The translations under genes and the position numbers were made by a program. A stretch of DNA of 64,000 nt. Source: Cryptomeria japonica. Lineage: Eukaryota > Streptophyta > Pinopsida > Cupressales > Cupressaceae. The stretch's first letter is position 1; the number at the start of each line of letters is the position of its first letter. The notes below the pieces were generated by a model that worked only from the letters and a program-made list of their open reading frames with translations, made no database searches and was not told where the DNA came from. The stretch covers positions 160,221,471 through 160,285,470 of the forward strand of contig NC_081411.1 in NCBI RefSeq assembly GCF_030272615.1, written 5' to 3'. This document shows positions 36,653 to 48,087 of the stretch, piece by piece.

Positions 36653-38367
36653 CTCTTCAGAGTATCCTAATTCAAAAAATACAAAAAAATCAAAAATTTC
36701 AAAAATACAAAAAAAAAATTGTTACTTGGTGAAAACCTGGCAAATAGGCGCCTTGTGACAACAAACAACATTGAAAAATAGAAAAAGTAAAGAGAAATAA
36801 TTTTGTCCAATGGTGAAAACCACTTTGGTGGTGCCCTGGGCAAGTACCATGGTGAAAACTGGGTCACCAGCGCCATGTGTAGAGACATTGCTCCTCCCTC
36901 CTTCAAGATTAACTTTCATCCTTTCACTTTGCACACACTCACAACCTATTCATTCATAATAAACTTACCCATTCCCATCATGGCTTGTTATTGATCTACC
37001 CAAGATTGGTTAGCCATTCATAATAAACCTCCCTTTCCATCCATAATAAATCAGATCCTATCTGTGGCTAAGGCAAATCCTACGTCTAGTGATGGGTGTG
37101 GAACTAAGAACATCACATGTTTCAAGGAGTACAGTTTCTTCCAGCTTCCTTCAGTCTATCCGTGCACAATCCATAATAAAGCAACATTTGTATCATAGAT
37201 CCGCAATAAGGTTTCATCTTCTCCGCAATAAAGTATCAGTTTCATGGATTCAGTCAATTTCAGATGAGACACAGCAGCAACAATGGGCTTCAACAAATCA
37301 AATCTTTCAACAGACTCAGACAACATATGGTTCCATGCTATATATCCTTTTTGTGAAAGTAAACATTGTGACCACAATCAAATAAGACTTATACAAGTGA
37401 CAAGAGACACTAAACTTGAGGACTACAGTGGATGTTGGTGTCAAGTCTTGGTTTTCTTTTGATATCATCTTTTTTTTTGGTGACATGTCTTTTAGCTTTT
37501 CTGGGATGTCTTTGACTAGAGATTCTATCTCCAGGATGTCTTTGACTAGAAAGGCGAGGATGGGGTATCGTCACCTATTTTTGTTTGTTGTCTATGGATT
37601 GTCTCTTAGTAATGCTATGACTTGTCCAAAGATATGAGGACACTGTGAGTCGAGTGTGAACTGGGGCATTCTTTGTTTGTGACTATCTTATCTCCATGCA
37701 AATAGGTACAATGACTTTCTGGGTCGAACATATGCCTCGATTGTCATAACCTCCTTGCCATAATAAAGCTCAATGATGATAACACACAAGAAGCTCTTTC
37801 ACTTTCATATCTTCTATCTTCCATCCCCCTTTCTTGATTGACTTCCATCGTCCTTCTCGAGTTCATGTAGCCTGCTATCACATGACTAAGTATAATGACA
37901 CACCAAAAACATTTGCATTTCATGTAGTTTGCACCTGCATTACCACATATTAAGCATTTCATACATACATATAGATATCACAATTGCACCATATCCTGCA
38001 CACAACACATGTTAGCACATTTTACATTTTCATCATGTAAATAGTTCTTTGCATTATCATATTCATCTACATTACATACATTCACATTTGCATCATGCAT
38101 ACACATATAAAACATAAAAGAACAAAAAAATATATTGCATTGCCTCATATACATATTTGCATCCATATTATAAGCATCACATAAAACATACATCATGAAA
38201 AATATCATCACATAGGTATGCATGCATATAGCTTCCGCAAAGATGAATCATCTCATATATATATAAAGTGTCATGATACAATGATGTCAAAATCATATGG
38301 CTACAATCACCCGCAGGTGTCTACATCATCATACAAAATGGTACAATACTAATACATAGGGAGCCCT

Positions 38368-39480
38368 CTACAGATATGATGAATTCCCTTCCTCAGAGCC
38401 GACTGGCCTCGATGGAGTTTGAGCCCTAGAAGGACCCACCCCAAGATCATCTCTCCTGGCCCTTGTGTCCCCTGCAGCCATCCCTCGTGTCGCCCTATCC
38501 GGACAGAGGAACCCACTGATAACTCCTGCCAACACTGTTGGTAGTGCTAATCCTATCCATGTCATGGTATCCCATGCCACATGTCCCACCCTCATCTCCA
38601 GTCCTGGATCCAGAACACTCATCTCAGTGCATCCTTGTCTCCGTCTCGATCATAGGGTACTCACTCCCCATCGATCGATATCTGCAGAATCCTATATACA
38701 TCCTCCAAGGTGACTGTCATCTCCCCCATTGGCAAATGAAAAGTACATGTCTTGGAGTGCCACCTCTTCGCCAATGCAGTCAACAGTCCCATGTTTGCCC
38801 GAAACTCAGGCACATACAGAATATGTCTCACTCCCATAGCCTCAATCGCTACTCAATCCTTGGCTGTCAACTCAGGTCGCAACCTCTAAGTCGATGGGAA
38901 TCTCTCCCATGACTCCAGCATAGGAAAATACTCCTATAGTCACACAAATCAATCATCTCAGTCCTAGTGACACTCACTGTTCATCACAAAGTGTTGCTTC
39001 TATCCTGGTGGTACTCCCTGTTCATCACAAAGTACTACGTGTTTGGCACTCACTGTTCATCACAAAGTGCTGCTCATATTTTAGTACTCCTTGTTCATCA
39101 CAAAGTACTACATGTTTAGTACTCCCTGTTCATCACAAAGTACTCTATCTTGGTACTCACTGTTCATCACAAAGTGACTTGATTTATCCTAGTCTTCCCT
39201 AGAGGACCTGCTTGAGTGTATCCTCTCAGCAGCTTATCCAATCGATAGCGTATGTTCATCACAGAACTGCCGATTTGACCTAGAAGACACAAATTCACAT
39301 TTTTGGACACAAATGCACTTTCCTGACATAAACGTGCATTTATTACATTACCTAGCATGCATTAATGACAACAATAAATGCATCAAAGTACAAGGAGGTT
39401 TTGTGGTACTTACTGGCTCTCCTGCCTCTGCTGGCCTCTGGAATCGGCGAACACGGTCGAATCTATGAACCAAAGCCATC
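38368..39480 (-). pseudogene. antisense plant mobile domain (PMD, PF10536-like) gene remnant
   Basis: On the minus strand an ATG at 39478-39480 opens a short exon (MALVHRFDRVRRFQRPAEAG) ending at a consensus donor, CCA/GTAAGT. After a spacer with a minisatellite, a second coding block (about 38930-38560) has the PMD signature: LLTALAKRWHSKTCTFHLPM followed by GEMTVTLEDVYRILQISIDG. It contains five or more in-frame stops, mostly TGA. A final open segment (38368-38622) is in another frame. PMD proteins include MAIN/MAIL host genes and transposon-borne copies. The antisense position inside a gypsy element points to an element-carried copy. Family call from motif pattern; exon structure inferred. 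Confidence 0.65.
38967..39178. repeat. minisatellite, six copies of a 34-41 bp unit
   Basis: TGTTCATCACAAAGT recurs at about 38980, 39021, 39057, 39094, 39129 and 39163, with flanks alternating TACTC and CACTC. It lies in the inferred intron of the antisense PMD gene. Confidence 0.9.
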
Positions 39481-39817
39481 GTTGTTGACTACTGCTGCTC
39501 TTTTCTCTCTCTGCACTCTAATCTCTTGGAGGTGTAGATGACAATGAGGATTTATTTCCCTCGTGGTCTATCTTATAGACTACCCTAGCCCTAGCCCTCG
39601 TTTCCCAAGTCGGTCTTCTTTATCCCGTGACTTTGTCACTTTATCCGATCAGTCCATTCTATCCCGTCTTTCTTATCGAAAGATTGTCTGCAATCTTTTC
39701 AGACATTTTTTTTTTTTCATCCAATCTCTTGAGGGGGCATATCATTCCCATCTTGGGGCAACTTTGTATCAGTTCATCTTATCTTCTTTGAAACAACGCG
39801 ACAAGCCGCATTATCTC

Positions 39818-39831
39818 AAAGAGGGGCAAAA
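39818..39831 (+). other. polypurine tract of element B
   Basis: AAAGAGGGGCAAAA directly precedes the 3' LTR at 39832. The identical tract stands before the LTR at 26197. Confidence 0.9.
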
Positions 39832-40608
39832 TGTAGACACCCAAAATTGTCATATCTAATTAAATAAATATTATTTATTTAATTATCTAAGCTTAATTCT
39901 TCTATTAATTAAATAAATCTTTATTTATTTAATTAATTCATTTATCCTCTTCTAGCCTTATTTCTCATTTAAATAAATACATTTATTTATTTAAATTATC
40001 CTTTTCCTAAATTAAATAAATATTTTATTTATTTAATTGATCCCACTTCTTCTATTAATTATATAAATCTTTATTTATTTAATTAATTCATTAGTCTTTT
40101 CTACCCATGACACATGTCATTCATCTCTTAATTCATACACTACCTACCCCTTTCATTATTTTATTATTTCTTTTAACTACCTTCTAATCATAGCCGACCT
40201 CCTTTTACACCTCTCAATCTTATCCCTCCATTTCATATAGTGTCTTCTATATAAGGAGATGCTTCCTTCATTATCAAACCCTAATCATTCATGCTAATCA
40301 TCTTTTATGCAATTGACTACACTACGATCCTACTAGCAACCACATTCCATTCTTTGTTGAGCTCTTGTGCATATAAAATCTGAGAGCAAATATATCAAGC
40401 AAGATCAATGGAGATAGGAAGAATGGAGATCCAAACCCTATTGGACATGTGAAGGTATAATCTTTGTGATTTCGTTTGGTTTGCATTGTCTTAGGTAATC
40501 TTCATATGTTATGGTGGATCTTTGTTGATTGTTAGGCTAGGGTTTTGTGGTTGAATTCATTTAGCCTTTCAATATTGTTATTATTGTTATCCATTTTCAC
40601 CATATACA
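39832..40608 (+). repeat. 3' LTR of element B
   Basis: 777 bp, TGTAGACACC to CCATATACA. Differences from the 5' LTR by eye are at about five positions, four of them transitions. It is followed by the target duplication CTTCT at 40609-40613. Confidence 0.95.
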
Positions 40609-40613
40609 CTTCT

Positions 40614-41000
40614 TTCAAAACTGACAACTCTTTAAGCCCTTAATCAATATCAACAAAAAAAAAATTGTCAACAAAACTCAAATTGTGTTATTTGTCTTCA
40701 TTTACATGAATCTCAAAATAAACTTCCTCTCCATTGGGAGCCTTGCTAAATTCTTAATTTTTTGAATGGGCTTCTTTATAATTATCCGTGTTCAAAGTTA
40801 CCTACTAATTTAGAATTTTCAGCCAGCCCAATTTCATCATCAGTGACTTCAAAATTCTCATTATTTGCATACCTTCCAATAGTGTTATCATGGGAACCAT
40901 AGATCTCATAATCTTCACTGGATTGATTTGAATTCATAACCAAGATTTATATCAAGACATTTTGTTTATTCTCAATCCCATCATTTGTAGTTGCATGTAC
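40614..41000 (-). pseudogene. decayed gene-like island, part 2 (right of element B)
   Basis: A minus-strand open stretch of ~48 codons at 40800-40950 contains SNQSSEDYEIYGSHDNTIGR and ENFEVTDDEIGLAENSKLVG, acidic and protein-like. Before element B inserted, it was continuous with the minus-strand pieces at 28176-28775. Family unknown. Confidence 0.3.
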
Positions 41001-41443
41001 TTCTATGTAGTAATTTGAAAGAAACTTAAGATAGCACAACTTCCTACACTATCTTGAGAGGAGGGTAAAGTAAAAACATTTTAGATTTTTACAACACTTA
41101 CAAAAAATTATCTTAAATAAAAATAAATAGCATGTATACCACAACATATTTACTTACAAGAGAAAAAACCCACACTCCAAAAGCCACCCAATATATTATT
41201 TAGAAGTCAACACCAAATTACAATATACTTGCAAATCAAGCTTCTCACAAGAGTATCGCCAACCAGAGATCTTGAGACAACTCAACAACTATCAAACTCT
41301 CACAATACATCACAATACACAATCATAATGCATTGGCTTCATAAAATAGGGTTGCATTGATAAATAATCAAGATTTAAAATGTAGCTTTCAAGGGCATTG
41401 CCCCAAAGATATCATCATGACATATGACTCTTGGGCTCCCCCT

Positions 41444-41911
41444 AGGGGGGATAATTCCCCCCAAATCTTGCAAGGGAGGCACCCCCCCTTGCAACTTCTC
41501 ACACTCATTTATTTCAATAACTTTGTTTTTTATTATATAAGTAGGGAGAGGGCCCTGATCCCTTTACGAGAAATAACAATTCGGAACAACAACCAACTCA
41601 CAAACAACCACAAAATAGGAAGCAAGTTGTTTAGACAAAAACCACAACAATGCCCACCCTTACATATTCAAAACCATAGGGGGGGTCATTCCCCCCGAAT
41701 ATTGCAAGGGAGGTACCCCCCCTTGCAACTTCTCACACTCATTTATCTTAGTAATCTTTTTGTTTTTTGATTATATAAGAAAGGAGAGGGCCCTAAGCCC
41801 TTTACAAGAAATAACAGTTTGAAATAACAACCAACGCAAAAACAACCACAAAATAGGAAGCAAGTGGTTTAGACAAAAACCACAACAGTACCCACCCTTA
41901 GATATTCAAAA
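41444..41911. repeat. 234-bp tandem duplication with G/C-rich hairpins
   Basis: Units start at 41444 and 41678. Each begins with GGGGGG...CCCCCC and then GCAAGGGAGG...CCCCCTTGC, both strongly self-complementary, and includes a TTATATAA box (about 41535 and 41771). Read on the minus strand, a GGGCCCTCTCC element sits just upstream of the TATA box, as in a promoter. It probably belongs to the copia 1 3' LTR. Confidence 0.7.
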
Positions 41912-42299
41912 CCATCATGATTAACTAAATATAACTATCACCATTGACAACAAGTCTTTTATTTGCATATTTAAACTAGCATAATACCTACCCGAACTTA
42001 ATAATCCATGACACCCAGGCATGAATAAAGTTTTAGAAACCTAACAACCCATATATAAACATAAGCTAAAACCAATCAATTGAAACTAAGATGGAACACC
42101 AACCACCACAACCTAAGGAACATAAAAAAGGAAGTAGAGAACATAAATACTTACTTCTTTGGGCTTGAGATGATTCCCCAATTTAGTACATTTTGTTATT
42201 ACAAGGTTTAGACACCATTTTTCTAATTTATCTCTCACTTGCCAAACACCTTGTAAGAGCAATGAGATGGGTATCAATATCATGTTTTAATTGCTCGAG

Positions 42300-44957
42300 G
42301 TTAAGAGGCCCACAAAATCCAAACACCATATGAAATTCTCTATGCTCACAACTTTAGTTAAAGAATTTGCAACATTCATCAAAATTTCTACCTTAACTAG
42401 CTTCACTCTCCCATCTTGGACCATATCTCTAACAAAATGATACTAAATGTCAATTTACTTGGTCTTGGCATGAAATGTCAAGTTCTTAGCTAGGAAAATT
42501 GCACCTTGACTATCACAATAAACTATCATTGTATCTTTTTTTATTCCAATAACTCAAATAAAAAAAATGGCTTCTTTACAAGCATTACTAGCTGCCATAT
42601 CAAATTCAATAGTGGACAAAACAACCACATCCTATCACCTACGCATTCAATCGATTACCATGAAACAAACTTAACAAATAAGTATCGATATATTTTGCTA
42701 TCACACTTGTCTAGTCTAAATTCACATAACGATGAATATCAATTGAAATATCGTCGCCTTTAAAATATAAAGACAACACAAAGAATATGTATCTTGTAAA
42801 TATCTAAAGACTCCTTTAACTGCATCCCTATAAACTCTATTAGGATTATATAGATATCTAGAAAGAACTCCCACTGCTTGGGCAATGTTTGGTCTAGTGC
42901 AAACCATAACATATATCAAACTTTCTGTTGCACTTTGGTAAGGTACTCTAGTCATATCTTCCATCCCTGATGTGAATGTAGGACAATAGAAAGTAGATAA
43001 ATTTGTTCCACTGTAAAAGGAACACATAATGGTCTATGATCCTGCATGTTAAACATTTGTAAAACTAATATCAAATGCTTACCTTGGCCTAGTCGTAGCT
43101 CTCTATTTACTCCATCTCTTTTGATTTCCATCCCAAGAATGTGTTTAGTTGCACCAAAATCTTTCATTTCAAATTTAGCTACAAGCTAAGACTTCAATTT
43201 TGGAATCATGTATTTTCCTTTACTAATGAATAACATGCATTATCAACATATAATGCATTGAATAGGAAATGATCACCATCATATTTATAGTAAACACACT
43301 TATTTGATTTGGAACAATCAAAAACCAAACTCAACACATATGTATTAAATTTATGATACCACATCCTAGGAACTTGTTTGAGACCATGCAAAGATTTTTT
43401 TCAATTTACAAACCAAATTACTTCTACCTTTTACCATATAGTGCTTTAGCTATATCATATAAATTTTCTCCAAATCACCATAAAGGAATGTAGTTTTCAC
43501 ATCCATTTGCTCAACCTATAAATCATAAGTAGCGACAATACAAAGCAAAAATCTAATGGATGCCTTTTTTGCAATAGGAGTAAATAGCTCACCATAATCA
43601 ACACCCTCAACCTGAGAGTAGTCTTTCACAACCAACCTCACTTTATATTTCTCAACAACTTCCCTTGAACCAATATTTTCTTTGAACATCTATTTGAAAC
43701 TAATGTATTTTTTCCTAAAATAAATAGTACAAGATCCCATGTATCATTCTTTTTCAAAACTACCATTTCTTCATCCATAGCAATTTCTCAAGATTCTGCA
43801 TCAATCATACTTAATGCCTCTTCCATAGATATGAGTTCATCCATGTTAGCATTCAAAGAAAAAATACATCTCCAATAATTAGATGAATACCTTTCAAGTG
43901 GTTGTCTATTTCTTGTAGGTTTTCAAAAAAGCTAATTTGGAGGTTCTTCATCCTTTTTTGAAGATTCAAAGATAGATGAACTTTCCTCAACTTCTTGTCT
44001 ATCTAAGGGCTTCGATTCAAATTTTGTAAATGTACAAGGAAGTTGAATCATATTTTCTCATTTAGATTGTTTTGACTATAATGCAATAGAAGAAGACTTA
44101 GTTTCTCTAAAAATAACACTTCTACAATCTATTACCCAAAGCTTGTATCCTTTCACATCATAACTATACCTGATGAAGATACATTTCACAACCTCGTTCT
44201 TTAACTTCGCTTCTCCTTTGGCACATGTGCATATTTCTTACAACTATGAAGGCTTGTGACCTGACCATGCCTCCATATGTGTTTATCAACAATAGATGAT
44301 GTAGGAGATTTTCTTATCAAATAGCAAGCAGTGGCCATAGTTTCAACCCAAAAATATTGTTCTAGAACAACACCACTTAGCACACTCCTAGCTTTCTCCA
44401 TTAGTACCTTTTTCATTCTTTTCATAACTCCATTCTACTATGGACTTTACATGTCTTTCTTTTTCTTGGAATGCCACCATCTTTAAAAAATCTGTCAAAA
44501 TCATTAGAGGAAAATTCACCTCCATTATTAATCTTTTAACATTTTATTTTCATCTTAGTATAATTTAACCATTGATTTGAATTCCTTAAATTGATTGAAA
44601 ATTTTAGATTTACTCTTTAGAAAATAAACCTATGTCCTATTATAATCATCAATAAATAAAGCATAATATGTGGATTTTACAATGGAAGTAACATCTACAT
44701 GACCAAACACATCAAAATGGATAAGATTCAATACACCACAAGATTTATAAGAACTCGAGTACAAATGAATGTGGTTTTGTTTTCCATAAATAGAATGCTC
44801 ACAAATATCAAAATCAAGATTACTATCAATCAAACCTTCAACAAGGTTTTTTTATTTTTCAAGGTTATTAGACCCTTTTCTCCAATGTAGCCAAGCCTTT
44901 GGTGCCATAACATAGTCTTTTCTGGAGGTGTCATGCTCAAACTTTTGGGCAAAAATG
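42300..44957 (-). pseudogene. copia 1 pol: integrase, reverse transcriptase, RNase H (broken)
   Basis: Segments in order: LWHQRLGYIGEKGL (GAG-pre-integrase, ~44860-44915), the integrase start LIHFDVFGHVDVTSIVKSTY (~44690-44760), a later integrase part with LMEKARSVLSGVVLEQYFWV (~44300-44400), the RT with MHGLKQVPRMWYHKFNTYVL and an active site reading LYVDNA instead of YVDD (~43220-43390), MKDFGATKHILGMEIKRDGV (~43110-43170), and RNase H with PYQSATESLIYVMVCTRPNI (~42890-42960). Many stops and frameshifts are present. It would have reverse-transcribed and integrated the element; this copy is inactive. Confidence 0.88.
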
Positions 44958-45771
44958 TAACAACATTTTTTTTTTAAACAACATAAAAATACTAGATGTT
45001 CTACGATAAAGATGAGATAAATAAGTTTGTCTATGCTAAGGGTTATCTCGAGCTTTAACAGAATGGGTTTGTAAAGTTAATTTAATTAACTCCACAAATA
45101 TAACGTTTACAATTTTAACTAGACTAATTCTACCCCAGAAGGGTCGTCACAACTTTATTTATTAATTTAATTAATTTACCCCAAGTAATTCTTCAATTAA
45201 TTATCACGAGATATTAATCATCCCAAATAGTATTTAATTGCTTTTGGTCTAATTAAAATAATGTTAACACATATTTTATTGAATTCAAATTAACTAATTG
45301 AGCAATAGTAATAATATTTTTAAATCCGTCTATAAAAATTAAGTAAATCAAATATAATAATAACCTAGTCAATAACCTCATTTTAATGTCGAATTAATTT
45401 CCCCTAAGCATTAAATATTAAATATTTAATATTCGACATTAGACTACCTCCTTAACTTAAATTTAATCATTATACTATTTAAGATTTCCATTAGAAAACA
45501 TCTTTAATAAATTTACCCAACATGAGTATAATATTACTTTATAAAAATAATTATTTATATCTCCAACTAAAATCCCTAAATAGTCAACTAACCTAAAATA
45601 ATAACTTAAATTAAATGGGTATTCCCATTTCAAATTTTAAAGAAATCCTTTCCTCCCTTTTATTATTTTATTTCTTTTATTATTATCTCTTTTTTTTTAT
45701 ATTAACCCTAACTAGGGTTTTCTTTTTTTTTTATGTTATATTTTCATTAAGGATGTCGCTGATTACATGAC

Positions 45772-46916
45772 TAGCTCATAGGTGCGGTAGGGGTCCTAGA
45801 CATTCTCACATGGCACGCGAAGACATTGTGTAGGAAGAATTAGTTCCAGAAGGAAATCAGGTAGCTCCTCCTGAACAACTGATTGACCCTAACTGAGATA
45901 TTTTGGTTGCACTTCAGAATCTGATAGGAATAGTTCAGGATAGACTCCCAATAGTAGATCATTAGGTAGAGCACCAGATTTTTGAGAGTCATAGATTTGC
46001 AGCTAGGGAGCAGAGTAGGATTCCGCTTCCTAACCATATAGAGGCTCAGGTTGAGCATGAGTTTGAGATAGTCCATCTACCTAAGGCACCTCTAGTTGTG
46101 GCACCAGTAATTTTAGAGAGAGCACCCCATGATCCTGGGGACCAGATCAGGGAGATTTTACGTCTTCAGTCACCATCATTTATAGGATCCACGAACGGGG
46201 TAGAGGCTGAGGCTTGGCTATTGAGTCTAGAAAGGTGCTTCAGAATGTGTCCCTATGAGAGCAGTTTGAAGGCACAAATTTATATTCACCTTTTGAGAAG
46301 GATGACTTCCACATGGTGGAGATAGGAGGAGTATAAGAATGACAAAGTTGTGGATATCATCACTTGGGATATCCTTACGTAGAGATTCAAAGACAAATAC
46401 CTATCAGAGTACTTTAGGTAGCACAGGATTGATGAGTTACATGACCTTCAGCAGATGGGTCTCTTAGTGTCCCAGTTTGAGAGAAAGTTCTTCGAGCTCT
46501 TACCCTATGTTGACTACCTAAAGGACAAGAAGCTACTCATCAATCAGTTTATCAGAGGATTGAATGCAGGTATAGCAGGACCAGTTAGGATGGCAGCTCC
46601 AGGAAGCCTTTGGGTTGCCATGGATAAGGCCTTGATATCAAAGGAGATTCAGGGTAGACCTCTAGACATGCGGGATCGACATTTGAACCGAAACCCTATA
46701 CCTCGATCTTTTGAGTTTCAAAAACCAAACTGGAAGGGTAATCATAGACATTCATCGGGGTCCTTTAAACCCCCTCTTCCACAACAGCCACAACAGAATT
46801 AGAGGCAAAGGCCTCCATAGGGTTAGCAAGGCCTTAAGCCCAAGCAGTGGAAAACACATGGTCTTAGGTGCGATCAATGACCACAGTTTCCTTACACACC
46901 CCCGACATAGACTCAA
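45772..46916 (+). pseudogene. chromovirus gag, N-terminal part
   Basis: Open pieces at 46098-46325 and 46455-46802 carry FIGSTNGVEAEAWLLSLERC, FERKFFELLPYVDYLKDKKL and LINQFIRGLNAGIAGPVRMA, typical of plant chromovirus gag (retrotransposon gag domain). Several stops interrupt it. The reading continues after the solo LTR at 48088, with the CCHC knuckle. Confidence 0.85.
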
Positions 46917-46921
46917 CAGTC

Positions 46922-48082
46922 TGTTGGCATCTTTGATGATTGATGTTGTGATTGTCATTGATGGACACACACTTGTTATGAGATCACTTTGTGAATTCAT
47001 GAATTATGCTCAATCGGTAATTGTTCCTAACCGGTATCATGTGTTAGTCTTGAGACTATCAATGTTTTGCAGAAAGTGGTTACCTATCTCAAGCGGTATG
47101 AAGACCCCAAGCAGTATGAAGGATCAAAGCAGCAGAACACATATTTCCTAGTCTTCATTTTTGTCAAACTGGCAACCGGTATTTTGTGTAAACCGGTATT
47201 TTGTATAAACCGGTAATACTCTGTGATGAGTTACCAACTGGAATTTTGTGATGAGTTACCATCCATCGATTGTTTGATGGTGTCGACACTTTGGCGGTGC
47301 TTTTTGTGTCATGTTACCAAATATGTCTAGATGCACTGAACCTAGGAAATTGTATTGTAATCCTATTGGACCAACATGAAATCAGATTCCTTTATAAGGA
47401 CATCATGTCTAGGTTTTTTTAGTTGGTTGTAAGGTTTTTGAAAGTGGTTGATGAGTTTTTATAAGTGCGATCAGAGAAGAGAAGTTTAGGTCTACAAGAG
47501 AAGGTAGAGTGTGAATGTGTTGAAAACTGAAGCAATGCTGGAATGCATTAAGAACGAGCTATCAAGGATCTAACCAAGCAATCTGTGCTATTTGCTAGAT
47601 CACTCACCTATTGATTACTGACATCTTCGACAAGTTTGAAGCCCTTAACTGGGTAGGCCCATAAAGCCTTTTGTAAATCCTCTAACAAGGTGGTTCACAT
47701 CTGTGGATATAAAATCCCTTAGCAAGGTAGTCTTTAATCAGACTTATCTCCTAACAAAGATTGAGATTCCTAATAGGATCTGTTCTAGTAAAGAACATTG
47801 TATGACCTTAATCAATCTAACTTTAACCGATTTGGTTACTATTCTGCAGATAGTTACTTGTAAGTTTCATCTCACTGTGGTTTTTCCCATTTGGGTTTCC
47901 ACGTCAAATATCTTGTGTTATGGTGTTATTACTCCTGTGGGAGAATGCCTTATTTTTTATTTGGTTTGCATGTGTGTTAACTGGCTTGTTTGTTAATTTG
48001 TTTTACCAATTTACTACTAGACTATTTAAGTTCAGTATTTTTCAAAATACTAATTCACCCCCCCCTTTTTAGTATTCATCAC
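46922..48082 (+). repeat. copia-type solo LTR (1,161 bp) inside the gypsy gag
   Basis: Starts TGTTGGCATC and ends ATTCATCA after a TTCACCCCCCCC run. It is flanked by a perfect 5-bp duplication CAGTC (46917-46921 and 48083-48087). Removing it and one CAGTC restores the gag reading in frame. A TATA-like TTTATAAGG lies at about 47390. With one LTR and no interior it is a recombination product (solo LTR). Confidence 0.88.
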
Positions 48083-48087
48083 AGTCC

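Larger units (their letters stand above)
36653..39817 (+). other. 3' non-coding region of element B
   Basis: About 3.2 kb between the polyprotein stop and the PPT. It begins with repeats of a GGTGAAAAC word (36729, 36810 and 36850 area) and holds an antisense PMD gene remnant at 38368-39480. Long 3' regions with extra, sometimes antisense, ORFs are known for Tat-lineage plant gypsy elements. Confidence 0.7.
29218..40608 (+). mobile_element. Ty3/gypsy LTR retrotransposon, element B (complete insertion, internally deleted)
   Basis: An 11.4-kb insertion with LTRs 29218-29994 and 39832-40608 (777 bp each, about 5 differences by eye, so ~99.4% identical), a polypurine tract at 39818-39831 and a perfect target duplication CTTCT (29213-29217 and 40609-40613). 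The interior codes for gag, a protease-like domain, a low-complexity linker and the integrase C-terminus; RT, RNase H and the integrase catalytic core are absent. The near-identical LTRs indicate recent insertion, so the machinery must have come from another copy. It belongs to the same family as element A but has a different leader segment. Confidence 0.95.

Noticed and set aside
38967-39178. CRISPR-like array (regular repeats with spacers)
   Set aside because: Repeat length drifts, the spacers are near-identical variants, and this is eukaryotic transposon DNA: a minisatellite.
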